Position numbers and translations under genes: made by a program
The notes under the pieces: generated by a model
Told to the model about the DNA's origin: nothing
The model's input: only the letters and a program-made list of their open reading frames with translations
Databases searched by the model: none
In this document: one piece after another, positions 23,639 to 32,000 of the stretch
How positions within the stretch are numbered: the stretch's first letter is position 1
Layout: every line of letters starts with the position of its first letter
DNA from: a virus
IMG/VR virus record: IMGVR_UViG_3300048592_000443
Span: 1 to 64,000 of that record
Direction: 5' to 3' (one strand)
Length of the DNA: 64,000 nucleotides

Positions 23639-23976
23639 TGCCATGGCTCGCCGTCGTACCAAGGGTGAAGGGTCAATACCAGGCGGCGCGTCATCAGGTG
23701 GTCGCTGTCCAGCTCGGGCGGCTGCTCGAAGAAGGTGTCGCCACACTCCAGGCACTTGAAGCGGCGACGGAGGAGGAGGATACCCACCCGCTTCCCGTGC
23801 ATCGGGGTGTCGATGAACAGTTGCGGGCGCGTCTCGTGGCGGTAGAGGCGGGGCTGGACGTGACCGCAGCGAGGGCACGCCGAAGGGAGCGGGGTGTACT
23901 CCGCCGTGTAGCGGGTCGCTCCCTCAGCGTGCTCCTCGCCGCTAATCTGCCAGTTGGGGAAGCCGAGAGGGTTCAC
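23515..23976 (-). pseudogene. ISL3-family transposase, truncated N-terminal fragment
   Basis: From a GTG at 23976, residues 34-80 carry the ISL3 zinc-finger pattern CPRCG and CLECG, with RHETRPQLFIDTPMHGKRV between. ELDSDHLMTRRL at 89-99 matches the start of the family's next region. Homology stops at about 23679. The remaining ~50 codons are the antisense of the excisionase and integrase starts. It cannot encode a transposase. It follows the Cas8c-like gene after 3 bases. Confidence 0.78.
23643..23680 (+). pseudogene. Tyrosine integrase, N-terminal remnant only
   Basis: An ATG with AGGAG 7 bases upstream opens MARRRTKGEGSI, the very common N-terminus of phage tyrosine recombinases (KGEGSI followed by YxR-DGRW). 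The match ends abruptly at about 23679, where opposite-strand ISL3 transposase sequence begins. The frame then runs on without sense to a stop near 23759. No other integrase part is visible in the window. Confidence 0.7.
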
Positions 23977-23979
23977 GGG

Positions 23980-24420
23980 CTACGCCTCGTGACGGGCACG
24001 GGCATCACGAAGCAAGGCGCGAATGAGCTTGTCGCCGCCATTGGCCTTAACCCAGGCTTTCAGGTCGGCATCCATTCGCAGCTCGTATCTGCTGTCAAGC
24101 TCTGGTTCGGCGTCGAGGAGCTTCGGCAGGCGACCGGCGCGGAACTCGGCGCGCTGGTGGTAGTAGCCAAGCGAGAAGTCGCCCTGCTGCGACATGATGA
24201 GCGACCCTTCAAAGGCGTCGGCAGGCAGCTCGGCCATAATCGGCAGCAGCAGCTCGCGGGCCTCCTCGCCGCCGTTCTTGGTGGCCTGCATCAGCAATGG
24301 GGTCAGGTGGGACGGGACGATGCTCGCCTTCTCGTACATCCGCTCGACGTTGGGGACAACGCCCAAGCGGTCGAGAGCGGCCAGCAGCCGCCCCAGGTGG
24401 TATCCGGTGCGAGTGCTCAT
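23980..24420 (-). CDS. Cas8c/Csd1 C-terminal-like (Cas11c-like) protein fused to RHH-like tail
   Basis: 146 residues. Residues 7-92 follow the C-terminal part of Cas8c (Csd1) of type I-C CRISPR Cascade: YHLGRLLAALDRL, an ASIVPSHLTPLL segment, then MSQQGDFSLGYYHQRAEF with the hallmark QG-F-LGYYHQR. In true I-C systems this region also gives the small subunit Cas11c from an internal start. Here it is a free-standing gene with no cas neighbours. Residues 111-141 (RYELRMDADLKAWVKANGGD and a helix) look like a ribbon-helix-helix domain. It could be a Cascade mimic, an anti-CRISPR or a repressor; none is shown by the sequence. Confidence 0.72.
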   Translation of the reverse strand: MSTRTGYHLGRLLAALDRLGVVPNVERMYEKASIVPSHLTPLLMQATKNGGEEARELLLPIMAELPADAFEGSLIMSQQGDFSLGYYHQRAEFRAGRLPKLLDAEPELDSRYELRMDADLKAWVKANGGDKLIRALLRDARARHEA

Positions 24421-24423
24421 TGG

Positions 24424-24699
24424 TTAGCTCCTGCACTCGCAAGCGCCGCCCCAGTGGCCGGCGCACCCACCGTCGTGCTGCTCGCGCTTGGCCGGAGCGG
24501 CAGCGACGACCCGCAGGCCGCGATAGCCCAGCCACTCAGCAGGCGTGTTCAGCGTGTCGCCGCCCATCGCCACTTTGACCGCCTCGGCGCTGATCACCCA
24601 GGTCTTGGTGGTGCCGTCGAACTTGCCGCCGAGCTGCTTGGCCGTGCTGACGCCCTTGCCAAACACCTTGGGGTTCACGCTGACGGTGATGGTAGCCAT
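24424..24699 (-). CDS. Small protein with GGKFDGTTKTW motif and Cys-rich tail
   Basis: 91 residues. The segment AKQLGGKFDGTTKTWVIS at 20-37 resembles the short 'GA-W-D-KTW' domains of the DUF5710 kind found in plasmid proteins. The C-terminus, HDGGCAGHWGGACECRS, has three Cys and two His and may bind a metal. It is the first gene after the promoter at 24742-24770 and is followed 3 bases later by the Cas8c-like gene. The function is unknown. Confidence 0.65.
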   Translation of the reverse strand: MATITVSVNPKVFGKGVSTAKQLGGKFDGTTKTWVISAEAVKVAMGGDTLNTPAEWLGYRGLRVVAAAPAKREQHDGGCAGHWGGACECRS

Positions 24700-24706
24700 T
24701 GCCTTG

Positions 24707-24789
24707 CCTTTCGTCCGTACACGCTTCGTCTCTGTACGTACATATTAGCACCGTGTACGTACAAAGTCAAGGGGTGTACGGACGAAAGG
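24707..24789 (-). promoter_or_regulatory. Promoter with twin TGTACGTACA operators inside a 16-bp inverted repeat
   Basis: On the minus strand, -35 TTGACT (24765-24770), a 17-base spacer and -10 TAATAT (24742-24747). Two identical palindromes TGTACGTACA lie at 24733-24742 and 24754-24763, with centres 21 bp apart, two helical turns. One fills the spacer and one lies at the transcript start. The whole is flanked by a perfect 16-bp inverted repeat, CCTTTCGTCCGTACAC (24707-24722) and its complement (24774-24789). It should drive the Cas8c-like operon, and the RHH-like tail of its product could bind it. Confidence 0.8.
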
Positions 24790-24798
24790 AGGATCAGT

Positions 24799-24909
24799 TT
24801 GAAAGGTACGATTCCACGAACTACGCCGACTCAACTACCGAACGTTCGTGCTGCCTCTCCACGAGGTACGCCGATTAGCCCTATTTGTAACCCACGACCT
24901 TCTGATTGA
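24799..24909 (+). CDS. Possible 36-aa peptide divergent from the Cas8c-like operon
   Basis: A TTG start with a strong AAAGGAGG 6 bases upstream, reading away from the promoter region. The product is Pro/Thr/Arg-rich and matches nothing I know. No + strand promoter is evident. It could be the cut remnant of a longer gene at the right edge of the foreign block. Confidence 0.3.
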   Translation: MKGTIPRTTPTQLPNVRAASPRGTPISPICNPRPSD

Positions 24910-24915
24910 TAGTCA
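24879..24915. other. tRNA-like sequence, candidate attachment site remnant
   Basis: On the minus strand a 6-bp stem, TTCTGA and TCAGAA, encloses a 7-base loop CTATCAA. AGGTCGTGGGTT follows, like a tRNA anticodon arm, variable loop and T-arm start. The T-arm is not completed, so it is not a tRNA gene. Phage attP sites often copy this part of a tRNA, and the site lies about 1.2 kb from the integrase stub. The stem is also AT-rich enough to be fortuitous. Confidence 0.35.
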
Positions 24916-24962
24916 GAATTACGGCATAACACTGCCGCTATATGAAAGGGTGCGTAGAGGGT

Positions 24963-25478
24963 TTAGCCAATTCTCGTCACACTGACATGGTTATACAGGC
25001 TATCGTTTAGCAGTGCGAGCGCCGCGCCCGTGTTCTGAAATGCCCGCACGTCGAGCGTGTCGCCCGTGCTGCACGCGATCACGTCGGCCCCGCTGAGGCT
25101 TACGGCGAGCGCCGTCGCCGCCGGGTAGCCGTCGCGACGGGCAAGCATACCGACCGAGACCCCGTTCTTGAACACCTCGATCTGCGCGTCCTCGGCGGGG
25201 TCCCACGCCGTCGTGCTGGCCCACGTCACGGTGGCGGTGACGAGGTAGTAGCCGTCGACGGGGCAGGTGAAGACCCAGCCCGCGCCGGTCGTGACCAGGG
25301 AGAGCGGGTCGTAATCCACATCCTCAAAGTTAACAACGGTGAATGAGTTGTTGGGGATGCTCTGCCCGGCGTTGCTGGTGTAGCGGGCGCCCACAAAGCG
25401 CGACAACTCGACTGACGCCATTTGATCGCGCCACTTTTCGAGCGCGGCCAGTCGCCGATACAGATCAGGGTCACTCAC
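24963..25478 (-). CDS. C1q-like receptor-binding tail protein
   Basis: 171 residues. After a helical N-terminal ~25 residues (LYRRLAALEKWRDQM) comes a beta-sandwich typical of phage C1q/TNF-like fibre tips: NNSFTVVNFEDVDYDP, GWVFTCPVDGYYLVTATVTW, an EVFKNGVSVG strand and the end YNHVSVTRIG. It is probably a trimeric host-binding tip. It is the last gene of the tail operon and overlaps the hub gene by ATGA. Confidence 0.75.
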   Translation of the reverse strand: MSDPDLYRRLAALEKWRDQMASVELSRFVGARYTSNAGQSIPNNSFTVVNFEDVDYDPLSLVTTGAGWVFTCPVDGYYLVTATVTWASTTAWDPAEDAQIEVFKNGVSVGMLARRDGYPAATALAVSLSGADVIACSTGDTLDVRAFQNTGAALALLNDSLYNHVSVTRIG

Positions 25479-26575
25479 AGCGCCAACCCCGTATTGTCAT
25501 AGACAAAGCGAATGTCAAGTTGCTCGCCGTTGCGGCCGAATGAGACGCGCACCGGGTCAACCCGCACATCAAACTGTTGCCCGTAATCATTGATGGTCAA
25601 CAGGTCGCCCCAGCGATAGTGCAAGCCATAGATGAAGCCGGGCGCGTCCTGGCCTCTGGCCTCGTACCGCACGCGCCCACGCCGCGCATACAGCTCGCCC
25701 TGTGCGTAGCCGTCAAGAATATCTTGATCGTCTGTCGAGTTGACCTGATAGTGACCTTCGATACGGCCGTAGGGTGACGAGCCCTCTGCGGCGGTATTCT
25801 GCGCCGTGCCGACAGATCGCTCAGCCTGCTCGCCTTTGCCAAGCGCATAGATGAACGTCTCTTCATCGGACCAATCTTCATCTAGGCTGCTTTCGGCAAT
25901 CGCGCCGGAGGTGAGCGGCACGGGCAGGTAGTTGCCCGATCCGTAGCGCCGGTCAACCCCGCGATGGCTGGTATATGTGACCAGAGTAAGCGCCGTGCCA
26001 ATTGTCCTGACCTCGAAGCCAAGATACACACCCTGCGCGGCGGCATCGTCACAGATATCCTGTGCGACGGTGAGCACATTACGGCGCGAGAATGACTTGT
26101 CAATGGTTGGGCCGAGGCCTTGATCGCTCTCGACTGACAGGCCGGTCATCGTGCGGGTTGTATCAGTCGGCGCGGTGAAGTTCTCGCGCACGAGGGCCTT
26201 GATCATATCGTCGCCCGCGTCGCTCTTGCTGGCCTCTGCGGAGCCGGCCGCATAGGCGACAATGCGCCGATCAAGCAGGTTATTCGCGTGCTGTGCCCAG
26301 ACCGTGATCAGCCGCTCGCGCCCTTCCAAGCTTTGTTGACGCCGCCTGATAATCCAGGTTGCATCACCTTCCAGATAGAAGCCGGCGCCGATGTCCCGGT
26401 TCAACCGGAGCAAGCCATCTTTTTGCAGATTGGCAATCGGATAGGACGGCGGCAAGGTCACTTTGAGTGTGCCAACACCGCGCTCAGTGAGTACATATTC
26501 AACCGCAATCGGCACAACCGAGGGCAGTTGCACGCCTGACGAGGTAAATACATCGAGACGATAACTGGTACTCAT
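25475..26575 (-). CDS. Baseplate hub/tail protein (ReqiPepy6 Gp37-like)
   Basis: 366 residues. It follows the Siphovirus ReqiPepy6 Gp37-like family: YRLDVFTSSG at the start, ATWIIRRRQQSL near 74, a WAQHANNLLDRRIVAY motif near 93, and FDVRVDPVRVSFG near the end. Such proteins resemble the gp27-like hub at the tail tip. It overlaps the genes on both sides by 4 bases. Confidence 0.8.
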   Translation of the reverse strand: MSTSYRLDVFTSSGVQLPSVVPIAVEYVLTERGVGTLKVTLPPSYPIANLQKDGLLRLNRDIGAGFYLEGDATWIIRRRQQSLEGRERLITVWAQHANNLLDRRIVAYAAGSAEASKSDAGDDMIKALVRENFTAPTDTTRTMTGLSVESDQGLGPTIDKSFSRRNVLTVAQDICDDAAAQGVYLGFEVRTIGTALTLVTYTSHRGVDRRYGSGNYLPVPLTSGAIAESSLDEDWSDEETFIYALGKGEQAERSVGTAQNTAAEGSSPYGRIEGHYQVNSTDDQDILDGYAQGELYARRGRVRYEARGQDAPGFIYGLHYRWGDLLTINDYGQQFDVRVDPVRVSFGRNGEQLDIRFVYDNTGLAL

Positions 26576-29079
26576 TGGAGTGCAGGGGTTAGGGTTGCGT
26601 CGTCCAGGCTCTCATACTGCGGCGTAAACGAAAGCGTTGCCGTGACCGTGCTGCTCGCCGCGAACAGTGACAGGCTGTTGCTTCCCTTCACCAGTGCAAA
26701 GTCATAGTCAGAGCCGGGGAGGATTGCCGAGTTGATCGCCCCTCGAAACGACGTGCGCAAACTGAGGGTGTTGCCGGTTGCCGTCAGGTAGGCGGTTTCA
26801 CCTGCTGAAAGCGCCAGATCAAAGTATACCGCGCTGCCGGTTCTGTTGTTTGTGATGCTATAGATGCGGCTCGTGCCGCTTGTCGGCCCGGTAATGGTGA
26901 GCGCAAATCCCGCAGGGATGGTGCCGGGGTTTGAAACCGTGGTCACACTGGCCGCCGTCGCCGTACCTGATGTGTTATAGGCAACGGTCAACGCCCCGTC
27001 GCGGCTAAAGAAAAAATCGCTCACCGATGCAGTGCCCGGCAAGTCGATTGGCACAGGCGACCATGCACTACCTGTCCAGAGTGCGGCATTATCAGGCAGC
27101 ACGATACCTGCAACTGTAGAAAACGACAATCCGCCAATATACATATTGTTATCAGGCGCAAATCTCACGACAAACACTTGCGATCCTGATGGCATATTGG
27201 CGCCAATGTCAGCCCATGCCGATCCGTTCCAGCCGGCGATTTTCCGAATAGTCAACCCGCCGATAGTGTTAAACACACCGCCCGCATACAGTGTGCCGTT
27301 TGGGGCAAAGGCGAGCGCTTGAACGATATTGTCCGCGCCCGTACCAAGCGCAGACCAGGCCGAGCCATTCCATCGGGCGATATAGTTTGCCGTCACACCG
27401 CCCACCGTTGCGAAGTTGCCGCCCAGGTATAGCGAGTTGTCAGGCCCGACGACAAGCGCCAATCCCGATCCGGCCGCAATGCCCGTGCCAAGCGCAGACC
27501 AGGCCGAACCGTTCCAGGAAGCGACACGGTTTGCTGCCCCGCCGCCAGCGGTCGTGAATGCCCCGGCTGCATACAATGTGCCGCTTGGAGCAAAGGCGAG
27601 CGCAAGCACGGCATCACCCATACCCGTGCCGAGGGCAGACCACGCCGAACCGTTCCAGCGGGCGATGTATGCTGTATTCGCCACGCCCCCGGCAGATGTA
27701 AAGTTGCCGCCAACATACAGCGATCCATCAGGGCCAACCGCAAGCGCGCGCACCGATGCATTGGTACCCGTACCGAGGGCAGCCCAACTTGACCCGTTCC
27801 AGCGGGCGATATAGTTTGCTGCTACACCGCCAATCGATGTAAAGTCGCCGGCAGCATAGAGTGAGCCGTCAGGGGTTTCGATAACGTTTGTAACCTGTGC
27901 GTTAGCGCCTGTGCCGAGTGCAGACCACGCGCCCGCCGCAGAGCGCTGCAAGATATAGTTGGCGTTGCTGACACTGGTCTGCGGTGAAAGCGTAGTGCCC
28001 CGGCTGCCGCTGCTCATCAGGGCCGGCAAGAACGACTGGAACTGCACGCTGACTTTCTCATCAAAGGGCTGCGTCATCTCTTCGCCTAGTCCTTCCAGAT
28101 AGGACGCGGCGATGGTCACTTGATCGCCTATCGGGTCGCGCCCGTCGAAGCGCTGCAAGCGCATCACGAGCGGCTGATCAACACCGCTGAGATCATGCGA
28201 CAGAAGCGAGCGAAGCGCGCCCCGTCGCGCAGAGAGTGAGCGCGGGTCAGACCCGTCAAACATACCTGCAATCGTAAACTCGCGGCTCTCGCGAATAGTG
28301 CGCTGGTACAGATTGCCATCGGCCAGGCCAAGCGGCGTACTAATCACGCTCCGCTGTGAGAAACCGAGGCCAATCAGGGCCAAGATCGTGAGCCCGTAGC
28401 GCGCGACACTCATAGGTCGTCCTCCCGCGCGAGTTGTGCCGCTTCTCACGCTGGTTGAGGCGTGCGGCGTGCCAGTCCAGTAATAGGCCGGTGGGCTCTC
28501 AATCGGCAAGAGCCCAGGCTGATCGCCATCACAGTAGGTTGTGCAATAGCCCTTGGCTTCCAGTTGCGCCGCGTCAACGTAGAAGATGTTGCCAGGTGAA
28601 CCAATCACCCGGATACCGACGCCGCTTGTGCTGGTTGACAGCCATGTCTTTTCGACCCTGTACCACCCACCTGCTATATACGAGATGCTATCCCAATCGG
28701 TTACAGCGCCGTTGACAAACGCCTTGCAGTTGGCGCCGCGCACAATGCCGCCATTCGAGCGGCGCACATGAAACGACATGCTGTATTGCGTCGCATTCGA
28801 GATAGATGCATTGACCAGTTGCCCATAGGTGCCGTTCGTCGGGCGAATGGTCAACTGTGCCGAGTAGGCGCCTTTGAATTGTCGCGTTGTGCTGCGCTGG
28901 TACGGCGTGCCGCTTGACCCGTCGCTAGAGTTTGTCCAGTTTGTTGTGTTTGTTTCCCATGAGGGGTTAAGAAAAAGATTGGTTGTACCCTCAGGCAGCA
29001 CGATCTCTAGCGCAACAGCAAGCGGTGCGCCGGTTGGATTGTCAGGCTCAGAGTAAAGATTGTAACGACGTGCAAGCAT
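26572..29079 (-). CDS. Distal-tail-type protein with inserted carbohydrate-binding and beta-propeller domains
   Basis: 835 residues. Residues ~30-200 look like a carbohydrate-binding module (NLFLNPSWET, then a jelly-roll pattern). Residues ~225-375 resemble a distal tail protein. Residues ~385-690 are about seven tandem units of ~45 residues with WNGSAWSALGTG, ALAFAPNGTLYAGG and an FTTxGG pattern, a beta-propeller. A beta-rich end (YESLDDATLTPAL) follows. The propeller may bind host glycans. The repeat makes the DNA at 27040-27960 internally homologous, so recombination could change unit number. Confidence 0.78.
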   Translation of the reverse strand: MLARRYNLYSEPDNPTGAPLAVALEIVLPEGTTNLFLNPSWETNTTNWTNSSDGSSGTPYQRSTTRQFKGAYSAQLTIRPTNGTYGQLVNASISNATQYSMSFHVRRSNGGIVRGANCKAFVNGAVTDWDSISYIAGGWYRVEKTWLSTSTSGVGIRVIGSPGNIFYVDAAQLEAKGYCTTYCDGDQPGLLPIESPPAYYWTGTPHASTSVRSGTTRAGGRPMSVARYGLTILALIGLGFSQRSVISTPLGLADGNLYQRTIRESREFTIAGMFDGSDPRSLSARRGALRSLLSHDLSGVDQPLVMRLQRFDGRDPIGDQVTIAASYLEGLGEEMTQPFDEKVSVQFQSFLPALMSSGSRGTTLSPQTSVSNANYILQRSAAGAWSALGTGANAQVTNVIETPDGSLYAAGDFTSIGGVAANYIARWNGSSWAALGTGTNASVRALAVGPDGSLYVGGNFTSAGGVANTAYIARWNGSAWSALGTGMGDAVLALAFAPSGTLYAAGAFTTAGGGAANRVASWNGSAWSALGTGIAAGSGLALVVGPDNSLYLGGNFATVGGVTANYIARWNGSAWSALGTGADNIVQALAFAPNGTLYAGGVFNTIGGLTIRKIAGWNGSAWADIGANMPSGSQVFVVRFAPDNNMYIGGLSFSTVAGIVLPDNAALWTGSAWSPVPIDLPGTASVSDFFFSRDGALTVAYNTSGTATAASVTTVSNPGTIPAGFALTITGPTSGTSRIYSITNNRTGSAVYFDLALSAGETAYLTATGNTLSLRTSFRGAINSAILPGSDYDFALVKGSNSLSLFAASSTVTATLSFTPQYESLDDATLTPALQ

Positions 29080-29082
29080 AGG

Positions 29083-32000
29083 CTATCCTGAGGTTGCAAA
29101 CGCCCGCATCACCGCAAAATCCTGCGACGGTTGGCGAGGCGCCGAACCATACGACGGCGAGTAATTAAAGTTGTTGACCGTGCTGCTGCTCACACTGCCG
29201 CCCCGTGCCAGTGCCGGCGCAGCCGGCCGCACGAGCCCGGCGGCCATATTGGCGACGGCGCCCATCGCAACCGGCATGGCCTGCTGTACACCTAACGCAA
29301 CACCCTCGGAGATTGGCATACCGACTTGCTGCGCAAACACTATCGACGGCGAGCGGATACCAAGTTGCTGTTGTGCCACCCTCAGCGCGTTTGCCATCAC
29401 CTCAGACAGTGCGCTGCTCAGCGCGTCGGATTTCTCCTGGATACCTTTAATCAGACCGTCAACAATCGAGACGCCGGTTTTTTCAAAGTCGTCGCCAACC
29501 GAGGCCAGTTCCTTCTGGCGCTTCTCCATGGCGATCTTGAACTGTTCCAACTCGGCTGCTTGCGCGGCCCGCTCCAGTTCTAGGATGCGGTTCGCCCGCG
29601 CCTGCTGCTCTTTTGTCTCGGCGCCGTCGCGCTCAGCTTCCAGTTCCAGGATTTTGAGGATCTGATCTTCGCGCAGGGCCAGATAGTCACGCGCCGCAAC
29701 CGCGTCAACCTTCGCAATCTCGGATGCCTCGTTCTGCGCCGCCGCGCGCATACGCTCAGCCTCTTGCATACGAGCAGAGAGCCGCTGATATTCCGCGTCG
29801 AGTTTGGCGCGGTTGCCTGAGATTTCGGTTTGCAGCGCGCTCATGCGGGCGACAATCGTATTGTACTCCTCTTCGTCGTACGCCTCGCCCTTGTCGCGTA
29901 GGGCCGCCAACTCTGCGCGCCGCCTCAGAAGCCCGTGCATCTCTTCGCGCTGTTCATCGGTTGTAACACCCGCGCGCCGTTGCTCGCGCAACTCGACCAA
30001 TTTATCCTCGAATTTCCCCCAATCCCGTAGCGCCTGCTGGCGTGTCCTAATAATCCCCAGGCGACCGCTCAGCGCATCGTCAAACATCTTCGCAGCGGCC
30101 TGCCCGATGCCCTCGAAGGCCTTGATCGCCTTGTCTTTTGTCTCGCCAGCCAACTCCTCAATCGCGTCGGCAACCTCAGGTATGCCGTCGAGAATGCCCT
30201 GCGCGACGCCCTGCGTGATTGGGTAGCCTACTTCATTTGCAAAGACTTTCGAGGGTGAAGAGATGCCAAGCAGGCTTTTTGCCGCATCAAGGGCAGCCTG
30301 TGCGGCACTTGATGCGGCCTCGGCAATCGCAGAGGCGCCCGCACTGACCGCATTCACAATACCGTCAATGATGTTCTGGCCTAGTTCTGATGCCGCGCTC
30401 AGGAAGTCAGGCCCGAGATCGGTAATCAGGCTCACGATATTGTTAAACGTGTCAGTCAGGTAATCGGAGATGCCGTCAACAATCTGCTGAATGCCCTCGC
30501 TTGCCTTCTCCCAATCGCCGGTAACGATGCCAAGAATGGTTGTGACGATACCCTGAATGGTATTCATCACAAGGTCAATCGTATTCCTGATATTGTTCCA
30601 GGCAAAGTCAAGCACGCGCTGAATGGTCGCGCCGTGCTCATTCAGGAAGTCAGCAATTGTGCTGAATACGCGGGTGACAATCTCAGCGACGATTGCAACC
30701 ACGGTGCCCACGATCTCTTGCACCTGTGACCATGTGCGCTGCGCCGTCGCCATAATGTCAGCGCCGTTGCGGTTCCAGAACTCTGTCACCACGCCGAGAA
30801 CTGAAGTGATGACCTTCTGAACCGCCGCCATGGCGGTCTGCGTTTTCTCCTGGATACCGCCAAAGTTGCTATCCCATGCGCCCTTCAGCGCGGCGGCGGC
30901 CACGCCCACGGCGGCAAAGATGGCGATTACCGGAGCGGCGGCAACCACGGCAGCGCCAAAGGCGGCAGCACCGGCCGCGAGAGCCGGCACCAGGGCGGCG
31001 GCGAGAATGCCGCCCGCGACGGCGACGGCCGCTTGCCAGTTGTTTTGCAGGAAACTAACAACCTGATTGACGCCGAGCATCAGCGGTTGCAGCGCCGGGT
31101 GAACCAAACTCAGAGCTTCGGCAAACTCGATTGAGAATGGGCCGGCTTCCATAAAGGCATCGGCCAAAATCTGCAATACCGTCGCTACTTGCTGTAGCGG
31201 CGGCGAGAGCGATGCAAGCGCTTCCTGATTGCCTGTGAGCGCGCCCGCAAACTGCGCCACGATGGCAAGGCCGGGCAGGATTGTGCCTTCGATGAATTGG
31301 GTTAAGATTGGCAGTAGCGCCGTACCAATAATGATCTGAATGGTTTCGAGCGTGCCAGCGAGCTGATCCATTGCAAAATCAAAGCCCTGATTTTGAATGG
31401 CCGCCGTCTCACTCGCCGTGCCGGCCGCCGCCATGCTGTCGCCCATGGCGTTGAAGCCCTCGGCGCCCGCGTTTGCCACTGCGGCGGCGGCGCGAATGGC
31501 ATCAGCGCCGAAGATGGTTTGAAAGGCCGATAGGCGCTGCTCTTCGCTCAGGTCTGCGGTTGCGGTCTGCAAGAGGCGCGCAGCCTCTTCCATTCCGACA
31601 AACGAGCCTTCCATATCATAGAAAACAGATTGATCGAAACTTGACCAAACTTTTTGCGTTTCTTTAGCCGTCCATCCCTGTTGCGCTGCAAACGCGGTAA
31701 ACTGATTACCAAGCGTGTCAAGGTCATTACCAAGCGGCGTAATTCCTTTTTCGGTTAAGTATTCAAAGATTTTGGTTGTATTCGTCGTCATCAGGCCAAG
31801 TTCGGCCATGGCGTCTTTTGCCGGCGCCGTACTTGGAATGAGACGAGCAAGAAACGTCTTGAAACTCGTACCCGCATCGCTCGCGCTAGAGAAGTTCGGC
31901 GCAATCAGCGCCATACTCTGCACAAGTTCATCAAACTCAACACCGGCTGTTTTTGCCGTGCCGCCCGCCTGTGCTAGACCAAGTGCAAGATCTTCAGCGC

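Noticed and set aside
23515-24789. A complete type I-C CRISPR-Cas locus
   Set aside because: Only the C-terminal part of Cas8c is matched; there is no cas3, cas5, cas7, cas4, cas1, cas2 or repeat array in the window.
23638-24909. A 423-codon open frame on the + strand across the foreign block
   Set aside because: It is the antisense of the Cas8c-like and GGKFDG genes and of the ISL3 fragment, which have recognisable motifs, a promoter and ribosome sites. The + frame shows no motif.
24879-24915. A tRNA gene
   Set aside because: Only an anticodon-arm-like hairpin and the start of a T-arm are present; acceptor stem, D-arm and a complete T-loop are missing.
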